Source: GCA-020352575 sp041635475 (GTDB lineage Bacteria; Actinomycetota; Acidimicrobiia; Spongiisociales; JAENVV01). From it: a stretch of 8,801 nucleotides of DNA. The notes under the pieces are model-generated. The model worked only from the letters and a program-made list of their open reading frames with translations. It was not told the DNA's origin and made no database searches. The DNA is taken from positions 1 to 8,801 of the forward strand of contig JBFKVA010000090.1 of the NCBI GenBank assembly GCA_041635475.1, read 5' to 3'. The translations under genes were made by a program, and so were the position numbers. Below are positions 1-6,684 of the stretch, one piece after another. The stretch's first letter is position 1. Each line of letters starts with the position of its first letter.

Positions 1-1384
1 CCTGCGCTGCAATCACTGTTCCAACCCGCCGTGCGTCACCATTTGCCCGACGAAGGCCCTGTTCCGGCGGGCCGACGGGATCGTCGACTTCGACACCGCC
101 CGCTGCATCGGCTGCAAGTCGTGCATGCAGGCCTGCCCCTACAACGCCCTCCACATCGACCCGGATGAGCACACGGCCCAGAAGTGCAACTACTGCGCCC
201 ACCGCGTCGAAGCCGGGATCGAACCGGCGTGTGTCGTCGTCTGTCCCGAACAGGCGATCGTCGCCGGGGACCTCGAGAACCCGGCAACCGCGATCTCCCG
301 CCTCGTGGCCACCGTCGAGACGACCGTGCGGGCCCCGGAGCAGGGAACGGGCCCGGCCGTGTTCTACAAGGGGGCCGACCAGTCGGGACTGGAGCCGCTC
401 ACGGCGGTACAGCGGGCCGGCTCGCTCATCTGGCGAGACGACCCGGAACCGGCCCCTCCCTGGCTCGCCGTCGACCTGACAGGCGGCCCGGCCCCGCCGG
501 TGGACCCCTCGGGCGGTCCGCCGCGGGTCGTGTACACCGCGGACCAGCCCATGCCCTGGGGGTGGAAGGTGTCGTCCTACTTCCTCACGAAGGGGATCTC
601 GGCGGGCCTCAGCATCGTGGTGGCCCTCGCCCTCCTCCTCGGCGCCGAGGTCGAAGGCGTCGCCATCACCTGGTTGATTCCGCTTCTGGCCGGCGTCCTC
701 CTGGCGGCGACCGGTGTGCTCCTCGTCGCCGACCTCAAGCGACCGGATCGATTCCTGTACCTGCTCACGAAAGGCAACCCCACGTCGTGGCTCGTGAGGG
801 GTGCGTGGATCCTCTCGCTCTACGCCGGCCTCCTGGCGGTGTGGTTCTTGGTGGGCATCGCCGGCTCCGCCGGGGTCACCCGCGGGGTGGCGGTGGCCGC
901 CGCCATCGTCGGGTTGGGGGTGGCCGGCTACACGTCGTTCCTGTTCGGTCAGGCCGAAGGGCGTGACCTGTGGCAGTCGTCCGTGCTCCTGTGGCACATG
1001 CTGGCCGGGGCCCTTGCCTGTGGTGGAGGAGGGATCCTCGTCGTGGCCGCGGTGGTGCCGGTGGCCGACGTGGTGGCCGAGACCGCCCGCTGGTCCCTGG
1101 CGGGGGGCGCCCTTGCCCTCGGGCTCATCGGCTTGGCCGAGGGGGTCGCTCGCCACCCGACCCGCAACGTGGCCGTCGCCATGCACCATCTCACGCGCGG
1201 TGCCCACCGGCGGGAGTGGTGGTCGGGCATCGTCCTCGCCGCCCCGGTGGCCGGGGCCCTGGCGGCGATGACGGGGATGCTCGGGCCCTGGGGAGGAGTG
1301 GCGGGTGGGGTGGCCGCCTGGGTGGGGATCTGGCAGATGGACAACGCGTTCGTGAAGGCCGGACAGAGCGTTCCGCTCAGCTGA
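1..1384 (+). CDS. Ferredoxin (DmsB/PsrB type) fused to NrfD membrane anchor, 5'-partial
   Basis: This is the electron-transfer and membrane subunit of a molybdoenzyme complex. The frame is open from base 2, so the N-terminus lies upstream; the internal ATG at 125 falls inside a cluster motif and is not the start. Counting from the first full codon, three Cys groups are visible: C3-x2-C6-x4-C11-x3-C15P, C35-x2-C38-x2-C41-x3-C45P and C62-x2-C65-x11-C77-x3-C81P. These match groups II-IV of the DmsB/NrfC/PsrB family, so group I should lie just upstream. No ligand is replaced, suggesting [4Fe-4S] clusters throughout. A linker (about 90-190) leads to roughly eight hydrophobic helices (about 196-216, 221-245, 266-288, 292-315, 326-352, 363-384, 408-427, 431-447) with NrfD-like features: DLKRPDRF, TSWLVRGAW and the ending AGQSVPLS. 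By family, the anchor exchanges electrons with quinone. B and C subunits are usually separate; here they are one polypeptide. It is co-directional with the catalytic gene 42 bp downstream. Confidence 0.93.
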   Translation, partial: LRCNHCSNPPCVTICPTKALFRRADGIVDFDTARCIGCKSCMQACPYNALHIDPDEHTAQKCNYCAHRVEAGIEPACVVVCPEQAIVAGDLENPATAISRLVATVETTVRAPEQGTGPAVFYKGADQSGLEPLTAVQRAGSLIWRDDPEPAPPWLAVDLTGGPAPPVDPSGGPPRVVYTADQPMPWGWKVSSYFLTKGISAGLSIVVALALLLGAEVEGVAITWLIPLLAGVLLAATGVLLVADLKRPDRFLYLLTKGNPTSWLVRGAWILSLYAGLLAVWFLVGIAGSAGVTRGVAVAAAIVGLGVAGYTSFLFGQAEGRDLWQSSVLLWHMLAGALACGGGGILVVAAVVPVADVVAETARWSLAGGALALGLIGLAEGVARHPTRNVAVAMHHLTRGAHRREWWSGIVLAAPVAGALAAMTGMLGPWGGVAGGVAAWVGIWQMDNAFVKAGQSVPLS

Positions 1385-1397
1385 AGGGTGAACTGAC

Positions 1398-1430
1398 ATG
1401 CCTCGAGACAAGAGCGGAGCCCGGACATGA
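1398..1430 (+). other. Possible 10-codon leader ORF overlapping the next start (ATGA)
   Basis: In the 42-bp gap between the two operon genes there is an ATG at 1398, preceded by a GAAGGG stretch (1383-1388). It opens a 10-codon frame (MPRDKSGART) whose TGA at 1428-1430 overlaps the ATG of the molybdoenzyme gene as ATGA. This arrangement could couple translation of the catalytic subunit to ribosomes leaving the upstream gene. It may equally be chance, and there is no evidence that the peptide is made. Confidence 0.2.
1416..1419 (+). promoter_or_regulatory. Ribosome binding site of the molybdoenzyme catalytic gene
   Basis: A GGAG core sits 7 nt before the ATG at 1427. It supports that start, since no other in-frame start with a Shine-Dalgarno lies between the upstream stop (1384) and 1427. 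Confidence 0.6.
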
Positions 1431-4189
1431 CAACCGACCGAATCCCCAGGGTCGTCGAGACCGGACTTGCCAACTTCCCTCCGCCCGAATCGTGGGACGA
1501 CTGGTCGGAGTACGACCCCGACGCGTGGCCGGAGCGGGTGCCGCGGCGGTATCGCCTCATTCCCACGACGTGCTTCAACTGCGAGTCGGCGTGCGGGCTG
1601 CTGGCGTACGTCGACCGGAACACCGGCGAGGTCCGCAAGTTCGAGGGCAATCCCGCCCACCCCGGTTCGCGGGGCCGCAACTGCGCCAAGGGGCCCGCCA
1701 CCATCAACCAGGTGACCGACCCCGAGCGGATCCTGCATCCGCTCCGCCGTACGGGCCCTCGCGGTTCGGGTGGATGGGAGGAGGTCACCTGGGACGAGGT
1801 GCTCGACGACATCGGTGGGCGCGTTCGTCGAGCGCTCATCGAGGACCGCCACGACGAGGTCATGTACCACGTGGGCCGGCCGGGCGAAGACGGCTTCATG
1901 GACCGGGTCCTCCACGCGTGGGGGGTGGACGGCCACAACAGCCACACCAACATCTGCTCGGCCGGTGCCCGGACCGGCTTTGCCATGTGGATGGGAGCCG
2001 ACCGTCCATCGGCCGACTTCGCCAACGCTCGCTTCATCCTCCTGCTGTCGGCGCAACTCGAGTCCGGTCACTACTTCAACCCGCACGCCCAGCGGATCAT
2101 CGACGCCAAGGAGGCCGGTGCCAAGATCGCAGTGGTCGATCCCCGCCTCTCCAACACGGCCTCCAAGGCGGACGTGTGGTTGTCCGTGTGGCCAGGCACC
2201 GAGGCCGCCATGCTGCTCGCCATCGCCCGGCTCCTCCTCGAGTGGGACGCCGTCGATCATGGGTTCGTCCGTCGGTGGGTCAACTGGCGTGAAACCCTGC
2301 TCGCTCGCCATTCCGAGCTCCCCCTGACCTACGACTCCTTCGTGGCCGTCCTGCGCGACACCTACGCCGCGTACACCATCGAGTGGGCCGCCGAGGAGTG
2401 CGGCGTCGACGCCGACCGTATCGAGTCGGTTGCCCGGGGAATCGCTGACGCCGGCTCGCGGTTCTCGTCCCACACGTGGCGTTCGGCCGGGTCCGGCAAC
2501 CGGGGCGGTTGGCAGGTTGCCCGGTGCCTGTGGTTCCTCCACGTCCTCACCGGATCGATTGGGACCGTGGGGGGAACCTCCCCGGCGTCGTGGGGCAAGT
2601 TCAAGCCGGCCCACCCCAACATGCCGCCACCCCACTCGAGGTGGAACGAACTGCTGTGGCCGGCCGAGTACCCCCTCGCCCACCACGAGATGAGCTTCCT
2701 CCTGCCGTACTTCCTCAAGGAGGGGCGGGGCAAGCTGGACGTGTACTTCACGCGGGTCTACAACCCGGTGTGGACGAACCCCGATGGCTTTTCGTGGATC
2801 GAGATGCTGTCCGACGAGGATCGGGTCGGCCTCCACGTCGCCCTCACGCCCACGTGGTCGGAAACGGCGTGGTTCGCCGACTATGTGCTGCCGATGGGGG
2901 TGGCCTCCGAACGCCACGACACCCATTCGTACGAGACCCACGCCGGCCAATGGCTCGGATTCCGACAGCCGGTGCTCCGGGTCAACGCCGAGCGTGACGG
3001 GCGGTCAGTCGAGCGAACGTACGAGACGAACCCGGGTCAGGTGTGGGAGGAGAGCGAGTTCTGGATCGACCTCTCGTGGCGAATCGACCCCGACGGGTCG
3101 CTGGGGATTCGGCGGTGGTTCGAGTCGACGAGCGATCCGAACCGGCCGGTAACGGTGGACGAGTACTACGGGTGGATGTTCGAGAACTCAGTCCCCGGAC
3201 TGCCCGAACGGGCTGCTGCCCACGACATGACCGCGCTCGAGTACATGCGGACCTTCGGAGCCTTCGAGGTGGCCAGGGACGTGTATCGGATGCACGAGGA
3301 ACCCGTCGACTCCGACGAGGTCGGCGCCGACGGGCTGGCGCGGTCCGGGGGAACCGTGGTCGGGATAGAGCTCGACGGTGACGTCGTCCAGGGGTTCGCG
3401 TCGCCGTCACGGCGGTTGGAGTGGTGGTCGGAGACGATGGCGGACTGGGGGTGGCCGGACGAGGCCATCCCGACCTATCTGCGGAGCCACGTCTGGTGGC
3501 GTGACCTCGACCTCGAGCACGACGAGCGGATCCTCCTACCGATCTTCCGTCTGCCCACGCTCATTCACAGCCGGTCGGGCAACGCCAAGTACCTGTACGA
3601 GATCAGCCACGGTCACCCGCTGTGGGTCAACCCGGGCGACTGCCGGTCGCTCGGCGTGGAGACCGGGGATCCCGTGCGGGTTGTCACCGACATCGGCTGG
3701 TTCGTCATGCGAGCCTGGGCCACCGAGGGGATCCGCCCCGGTGTGGTGGCCGCCTCCCATCACCTGGGCCGGTGGCGCCTGGACGAGGAGTCCGGCAACG
3801 AGCGGTGGGCGTCGGCCCTCGTGGAGATCGACCGCACGGAGGCCGGCCACTGGCGCCTTCGTCAGCGCAAGGGCATTGAGCCGTTCGCGTCCCACGATCC
3901 CGACTCCGGCCGGATCTGGTGGCGCGACGCCGGCGTCCATCAGAACCTGGCATTCCCACCGCACCCCGACCCGATCTCGGGAATGCATGCCTGGCACCAG
4001 CGGGTCCGGGTCGTTCCGGCACAGCCAAGCGACCAGTACGGCGACATCGTCGTGGACACGGACCGTTCGTTCGCGATCTACCGGGAGTGGCTCCAACTCA
4101 CCCGACCGGGACCCGGCCCGGGGAACCTCCGGCGGCCGACCTGGCTCAACCGGCCAGTGCGACCGTCGGGCGAGGCGTACCGGGTCTGA
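1427..4189 (+). CDS. Molybdopterin (bis-MGD) oxidoreductase catalytic subunit, DMSO-reductase superfamily
   Basis: A 920-residue catalytic subunit. The FS0 [4Fe-4S] motif is C49-x2-C52-x3-C56-x29-C86, followed by K88 in a CxKG context. K88 is the position thought to bridge FS0 and the pterin in formate dehydrogenase/Nap-type enzymes. Cys177, in TNICSAG, is the best candidate Mo ligand; its position is close to that of the Cys ligand in polysulfide reductase PsrA. Further landmarks are the RYNP-like loop YNPVWTNPDG (residues about 446-455), FADYVLPMGVASERHD, and a C-terminal molybdopterin-dinucleotide-binding domain from about residue 700 (GNAKYLYEISHGHPLWVNPGD). No twin-arginine leader is present: the RR at 40-41 is not followed by a hydrophobic segment. 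The enzyme should therefore be cytoplasmic unless its partner carries the export signal. Length fits the PsrA/TtrA/ArrA/SoeA range, but the sequence does not clearly match any of these, so the substrate is left open. It forms an operon with the upstream fused ferredoxin-NrfD subunit. Confidence 0.93.
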   Translation: MTTDRIPRVVETGLANFPPPESWDDWSEYDPDAWPERVPRRYRLIPTTCFNCESACGLLAYVDRNTGEVRKFEGNPAHPGSRGRNCAKGPATINQVTDPERILHPLRRTGPRGSGGWEEVTWDEVLDDIGGRVRRALIEDRHDEVMYHVGRPGEDGFMDRVLHAWGVDGHNSHTNICSAGARTGFAMWMGADRPSADFANARFILLLSAQLESGHYFNPHAQRIIDAKEAGAKIAVVDPRLSNTASKADVWLSVWPGTEAAMLLAIARLLLEWDAVDHGFVRRWVNWRETLLARHSELPLTYDSFVAVLRDTYAAYTIEWAAEECGVDADRIESVARGIADAGSRFSSHTWRSAGSGNRGGWQVARCLWFLHVLTGSIGTVGGTSPASWGKFKPAHPNMPPPHSRWNELLWPAEYPLAHHEMSFLLPYFLKEGRGKLDVYFTRVYNPVWTNPDGFSWIEMLSDEDRVGLHVALTPTWSETAWFADYVLPMGVASERHDTHSYETHAGQWLGFRQPVLRVNAERDGRSVERTYETNPGQVWEESEFWIDLSWRIDPDGSLGIRRWFESTSDPNRPVTVDEYYGWMFENSVPGLPERAAAHDMTALEYMRTFGAFEVARDVYRMHEEPVDSDEVGADGLARSGGTVVGIELDGDVVQGFASPSRRLEWWSETMADWGWPDEAIPTYLRSHVWWRDLDLEHDERILLPIFRLPTLIHSRSGNAKYLYEISHGHPLWVNPGDCRSLGVETGDPVRVVTDIGWFVMRAWATEGIRPGVVAASHHLGRWRLDEESGNERWASALVEIDRTEAGHWRLRQRKGIEPFASHDPDSGRIWWRDAGVHQNLAFPPHPDPISGMHAWHQRVRVVPAQPSDQYGDIVVDTDRSFAIYREWLQLTRPGPGPGNLRRPTWLNRPVRPSGEAYRV

Positions 4190-4225
4190 GGCGTCGACCG
4201 TCGAGCCCCGCCTGCGCGGCCGCGA

Positions 4226-6067
4226 CTACCCCTCGGTGACGGTCGGCACCGTGTCTGCGGAGTCGGCCCGCGTGCTCGATGTCGCGGCCAAGTGGGTGAC
4301 CCGGTCCCCCTGGGACGCCTGAAAGGACCCCGAGGCGACCACCTGGACCCTGTCGCCGCGCAGGATGAACATGCCCAGCAGGTCAGGCCGGTCCTCGGTG
4401 AGGCGGGTGAAGGGGTAGGTCTCGGTGATCGGGGTGGTGCGGATCTCGTCACCCTCGATGAGGCGGCTGGCGAGGTACTCGTAGGAGGCACCCTCGGCGA
4501 AGAGCGGACGACCGGGCATGGCCCCGGTGGCGGTCCACTGCGGGTCACTGCTGGGGTAGAGCTGGTAGACGTTGGAGCGCCCGAAGTCCTCCTGGAAGTG
4601 CAGCGCGGCGAGGGAGTTGAACTCGTGGTTCTGCGTGATCGCCAGCACCCGACCGAGGCCCCGGAAGTCGATGTCGTGCGGCGCAGTGTCGCTGAGCAGG
4701 TCCCCGTAGTGGGTGCGGAGACCCGAGATACGGGCCTCGTACTCGTGGGCCCGGCTCGTGGCGGCGAGGAGGACGTCGACGCCCGCCTCGACCAGTGCCG
4801 TCGCGATGTGGCGCTCCACCGGACCCGCCCCGAGGATGAGCATGCCTTGGGGGTTGACCTCGGCCAGGCCGACGCGGCGGGCCACCACCGGGGAGGCCAG
4901 CCCGTAGAGAATGGCACAGGCGCCGATCACCACGAAGGTCGCCGGGACGAGGAGCTCGGCGCCCGCGATCCCATGGTCGATGAGATCCTCGGCGAACAGC
5001 GAGGCGACGAGCGCGGCCACCACGCCCCGCGGCGCCATGGAGGCCAGGAGGACCCGCTCCCGGGACTCCAGCGGCGACGGGTTCGTGGACGCCCACACGG
5101 ACAGCGGTCGGCCGATCGCGATGAGCGCCACGACGAGGCCAACAAGAGGCCAGCCCACGGCGGCGATCTCGGCAGGATCGAGACGGGCGGCCAGCACCAC
5201 GAACACGACGGGCAGAAGGAGGACGACGAGGTTCTCCTTGAACGCCAGCACGTGACCGACCGGTGCCCACTTCTGGTTTGCCAGCACGAGGCCCATCACC
5301 GTCACGGTCAGCAGGCCGGACTCGGCCGCCAGTTCGTTCGACACCACGAACACGACGAGGGCGACGGCGAGGACCATCGAATTCTGCATGCGGTCGGGGA
5401 CCACGTGCCAGCGCAGCAGTGGGACCATGGCGAGGGCCGCCACCAGGCCGATGCCCGCCCCGATGCCGATGAACGCGGCCACCTGCGAGACGACCGTGGC
5501 GAGCGAGGGCCCGCCCACCGTCCCGGCTTCGGCCCCGGTGATGATGACCTCGAGGACGATGGTGGCGATCATGGCGCCGATCGGGTCGATGAGGATCGAC
5601 TCCCAGCGGAGGATCTGCCCGGCGGCGCCATGGGGCCGGATCTGGCGGAGAAGTGGCCCCACCACGGTTGGACCGGACACCACGAGGATCGCGCCAAGGA
5701 GGATCGCCATGCCGGGGGAGAGGTCGAGGAACACGAACGCGGCCAGCGCCCCGACGAGCCAGGTGACGCCAGCGCCGATCGAGATGAGCCGGAGGACGAC
5801 GCTGCGCTCGGACTTCAACTCCCGCGCCCGGAGCGTCAGGCCGCCTTCGAAGAGGATGACCGCCACCGCCAGGGAGACGAGTGGGGTGAGGAGGCCGCCG
5901 AGGAGGGCGTCGGGATCGAGCCACCCGAGCGCCGGGCCGACGACGGCCCCGGCCGCCAGCATGAAGACGATCGACGGGAGGCGCAGCACCTGGGCCAGCC
6001 ATTGGGCACCGATGCCGGCACCGATGATGACGACGACCTGGAGGATTTCACTGCTTGCGATGTCCAC
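4226..6067 (-). CDS. CPA1/NhaP-like cation:proton antiporter with C-terminal RCK (TrkA) domain
   Basis: A 613-residue integral membrane antiporter that would exchange Na+ or K+ for H+ at the cytoplasmic membrane. Residues 1-400 form about 12-13 hydrophobic segments. CPA1-like landmarks are FEGGL (73-77), VSGPTVVGPLLRQIRP (130-145), E156 and D161 in WESILIDPIGA, and the late-helix APRGVVAAL (345-353). D161 is the likely ion/proton carboxylate. Residues about 408-470 look like a TrkA-N Rossmann fold (LGAGPVE, then YGD at 454-456). Residues about 530-595 resemble TrkA-C. The start is GTG at 6067: an in-frame TAG lies only five codons upstream, no ATG is available there, and no Shine-Dalgarno is seen. 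A -10-like hexamer 8 nt upstream suggests a leaderless message. The 3' end converges on the molybdoenzyme gene with 36 bp between stops. Exact ion specificity cannot be read from the sequence. Confidence 0.92.
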   Translation of the reverse strand: MDIASSEILQVVVIIGAGIGAQWLAQVLRLPSIVFMLAAGAVVGPALGWLDPDALLGGLLTPLVSLAVAVILFEGGLTLRARELKSERSVVLRLISIGAGVTWLVGALAAFVFLDLSPGMAILLGAILVVSGPTVVGPLLRQIRPHGAAGQILRWESILIDPIGAMIATIVLEVIITGAEAGTVGGPSLATVVSQVAAFIGIGAGIGLVAALAMVPLLRWHVVPDRMQNSMVLAVALVVFVVSNELAAESGLLTVTVMGLVLANQKWAPVGHVLAFKENLVVLLLPVVFVVLAARLDPAEIAAVGWPLVGLVVALIAIGRPLSVWASTNPSPLESRERVLLASMAPRGVVAALVASLFAEDLIDHGIAGAELLVPATFVVIGACAILYGLASPVVARRVGLAEVNPQGMLILGAGPVERHIATALVEAGVDVLLAATSRAHEYEARISGLRTHYGDLLSDTAPHDIDFRGLGRVLAITQNHEFNSLAALHFQEDFGRSNVYQLYPSSDPQWTATGAMPGRPLFAEGASYEYLASRLIEGDEIRTTPITETYPFTRLTEDRPDLLGMFILRGDRVQVVASGSFQASQGDRVTHLAATSSTRADSADTVPTVTEG

Positions 6068-6075
6068 GGCCTGAG

Positions 6076-6081
6076 ATCGTA
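6076..6081 (-). promoter_or_regulatory. Candidate -10 hexamer (TACGAT) of the antiporter gene, leaderless
   Basis: Read on the minus strand, TACGAT ends 8 nt before the GTG start at 6067. It fits the TAnnnT -10 form. With normal spacing transcription would begin at or within a base or two of the start codon, giving a leaderless mRNA and explaining the missing Shine-Dalgarno. No convincing -35 is seen. Confidence 0.4.
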
Positions 6082-6140
6082 GCTAGGGCCGGACCTCTTC
6101 CCGAGGGGTCCCCGAACCCTGCCCTTGCCCCCGGACGCGA

Positions 6141-6166
6141 CGATCCCCCCTCGGGAGGGGGGATCG
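6141..6166 (-). terminator. Strong G/C hairpin downstream of the RRM gene
   Basis: The arms CGATCCCCCCT and AGGGGGGATCG pair perfectly (11 bp) around a 4-nt loop. The hairpin begins 21 nt after the RRM stop codon in the direction of RRM transcription. The run that follows is not T-rich, so it is not a textbook intrinsic terminator. It may still end or protect the RRM mRNA, and it would insulate the antiporter gene, which has its own promoter signal further on. The arms are symmetrical, so the structure could also form on a plus-strand transcript, but no plus-strand gene ends here. Confidence 0.6.
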
Positions 6167-6187
6167 AAGATCGGGTTGAGGTGGTCG

Positions 6188-6439
6188 TCAGCGCCGCGGT
6201 TTGGCGATGTTGACCTTGAGGTTGCGTCCGCCGAAGTCGCTGCCGTCGAGGGCATCGATGGCGGTGTTGGCGGCGTCGGCGCTGCCCATTTCGACGAAGC
6301 CGAAGCCACGGGACCGACCGGTTTCCCGATCGGTGATGACATGGGCGCTCGTCACGGGTCCGTACTCCGAGAACAGGGTCTCGAGTTCGGATGAGGTTGT
6401 CTGGAACGAGAGGTTCCCGACGTAGATGTTCGTGGACAT
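6188..6439 (-). CDS. Small single-RRM RNA-binding protein
   Basis: An 83-residue protein consisting of little more than one RNA recognition motif. RNP2 is IYVGNL (5-10) and RNP1 is RGFGFVEM (44-51); the aromatic residues Y6, F46 and F48 are the expected RNA-stacking positions. The middle reads like a canonical RRM (ELETLFSEYGPV, then VITDRETGRSRG), ending in a short basic tail, KPRR. Such stand-alone bacterial RRM proteins (cyanobacterial Rbp type) bind single-stranded RNA and are often cold- or stress-induced; that role is family knowledge, not shown here. The ATG start at 6439 is well supported by AGAAGGAG at a 7-nt spacing. The gene has a long upstream region with inverted repeats and is divergent from a sigma factor gene. 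A strong hairpin follows the stop. Confidence 0.94.
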   Translation of the reverse strand: MSTNIYVGNLSFQTTSSELETLFSEYGPVTSAHVITDRETGRSRGFGFVEMGSADAANTAIDALDGSDFGGRNLKVNIAKPRR

Positions 6440-6446
6440 TGTGGTG

Positions 6447-6454
6447 CTCCTTCT
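6447..6454 (-). promoter_or_regulatory. Strong ribosome binding site of the RRM gene
   Basis: On the minus strand AGAAGGAG lies 7 nt before the ATG at 6439. It is by far the strongest Shine-Dalgarno in the window and contrasts with the three genes that appear to have none, suggesting high-level translation of the RRM protein. Confidence 0.75.
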
Positions 6455-6493
6455 GAGCGGATGGCCGTCTGATGTGTCGCCGAGCTATGACCG

Positions 6494-6576
6494 GGCAACC
6501 CTCGTGAGAGGCTTGCCTTGTCGCGACATCCGACGGACCGAAGAAGCAAGCAAGGCGTGTCCACGCTTCGAGCGTG
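6494..6576 (-). promoter_or_regulatory. Candidate structured 5' leader elements of the RRM mRNA
   Basis: Three inverted repeats lie in the presumed RRM leader. At 6494-6517, GGCAA/TTGCC and an inner 4-bp stem (CCTC/GAGG) are separated by one mismatch and capped by a 4-nt loop. At 6519-6528 is the perfect palindrome TGTCGCGACA. At 6562-6576, CACGCT and AGCGTG flank a 3-nt loop. They could form RNA structure acting in temperature response or autoregulation. That function is inferred from bacterial rbp genes only. Confidence 0.35.
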
Positions 6577-6585
6577 TACAGGGAC

Positions 6586-6591
6586 AATGTA
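6586..6591 (-). promoter_or_regulatory. Possible -10 (TACATT) for the RRM gene
   Basis: TACATT on the minus strand fits TAnnnT and would give a transcript start near 6579 and a leader of about 140 nt. No good -35 lies 16-18 bp upstream, so this is a weak call. Confidence 0.25.
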
Positions 6592-6684
6592 GCGGCTGTG
6601 CGGGGACTACAGGACCGAATTCGTCAACCTCGCCCTTCTCGCTGCCGAAACCCATGGCAATGACCTGAGTTGTCTCCGTCAGCG

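Noticed and set aside
125..127. ATG at 125 as the start of the ferredoxin-NrfD gene
   Set aside because: It lies inside a Cys motif (CKSCMQACP), and the frame continues open to base 2 with another full cluster motif, so the gene begins before the window.
1544..1571. RR at residues 40-41 of the Mo subunit as a Tat signal
   Set aside because: It is followed directly by the FS0 cysteine motif, with no hydrophobic segment or cleavage site.
949..2037. A 362-codon minus-strand frame across the NrfD/molybdoenzyme junction
   Set aside because: It is antisense to two well-supported genes and spans their junction, with low-complexity Arg/Ser/Pro composition.
4292..6082. A 596-codon open frame on the plus strand opposite the antiporter
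   Set aside because: It is Asp/Glu/Arg/Gly-rich without any family pattern and mirrors the antiporter's codons; long antisense frames are expected in GC-rich genes.
6612..6640. Minus-strand TTGACG (near 6625-6630) as a -35 for the RRM gene
   Set aside because: No -10-like hexamer lies 15-19 bp downstream of it.
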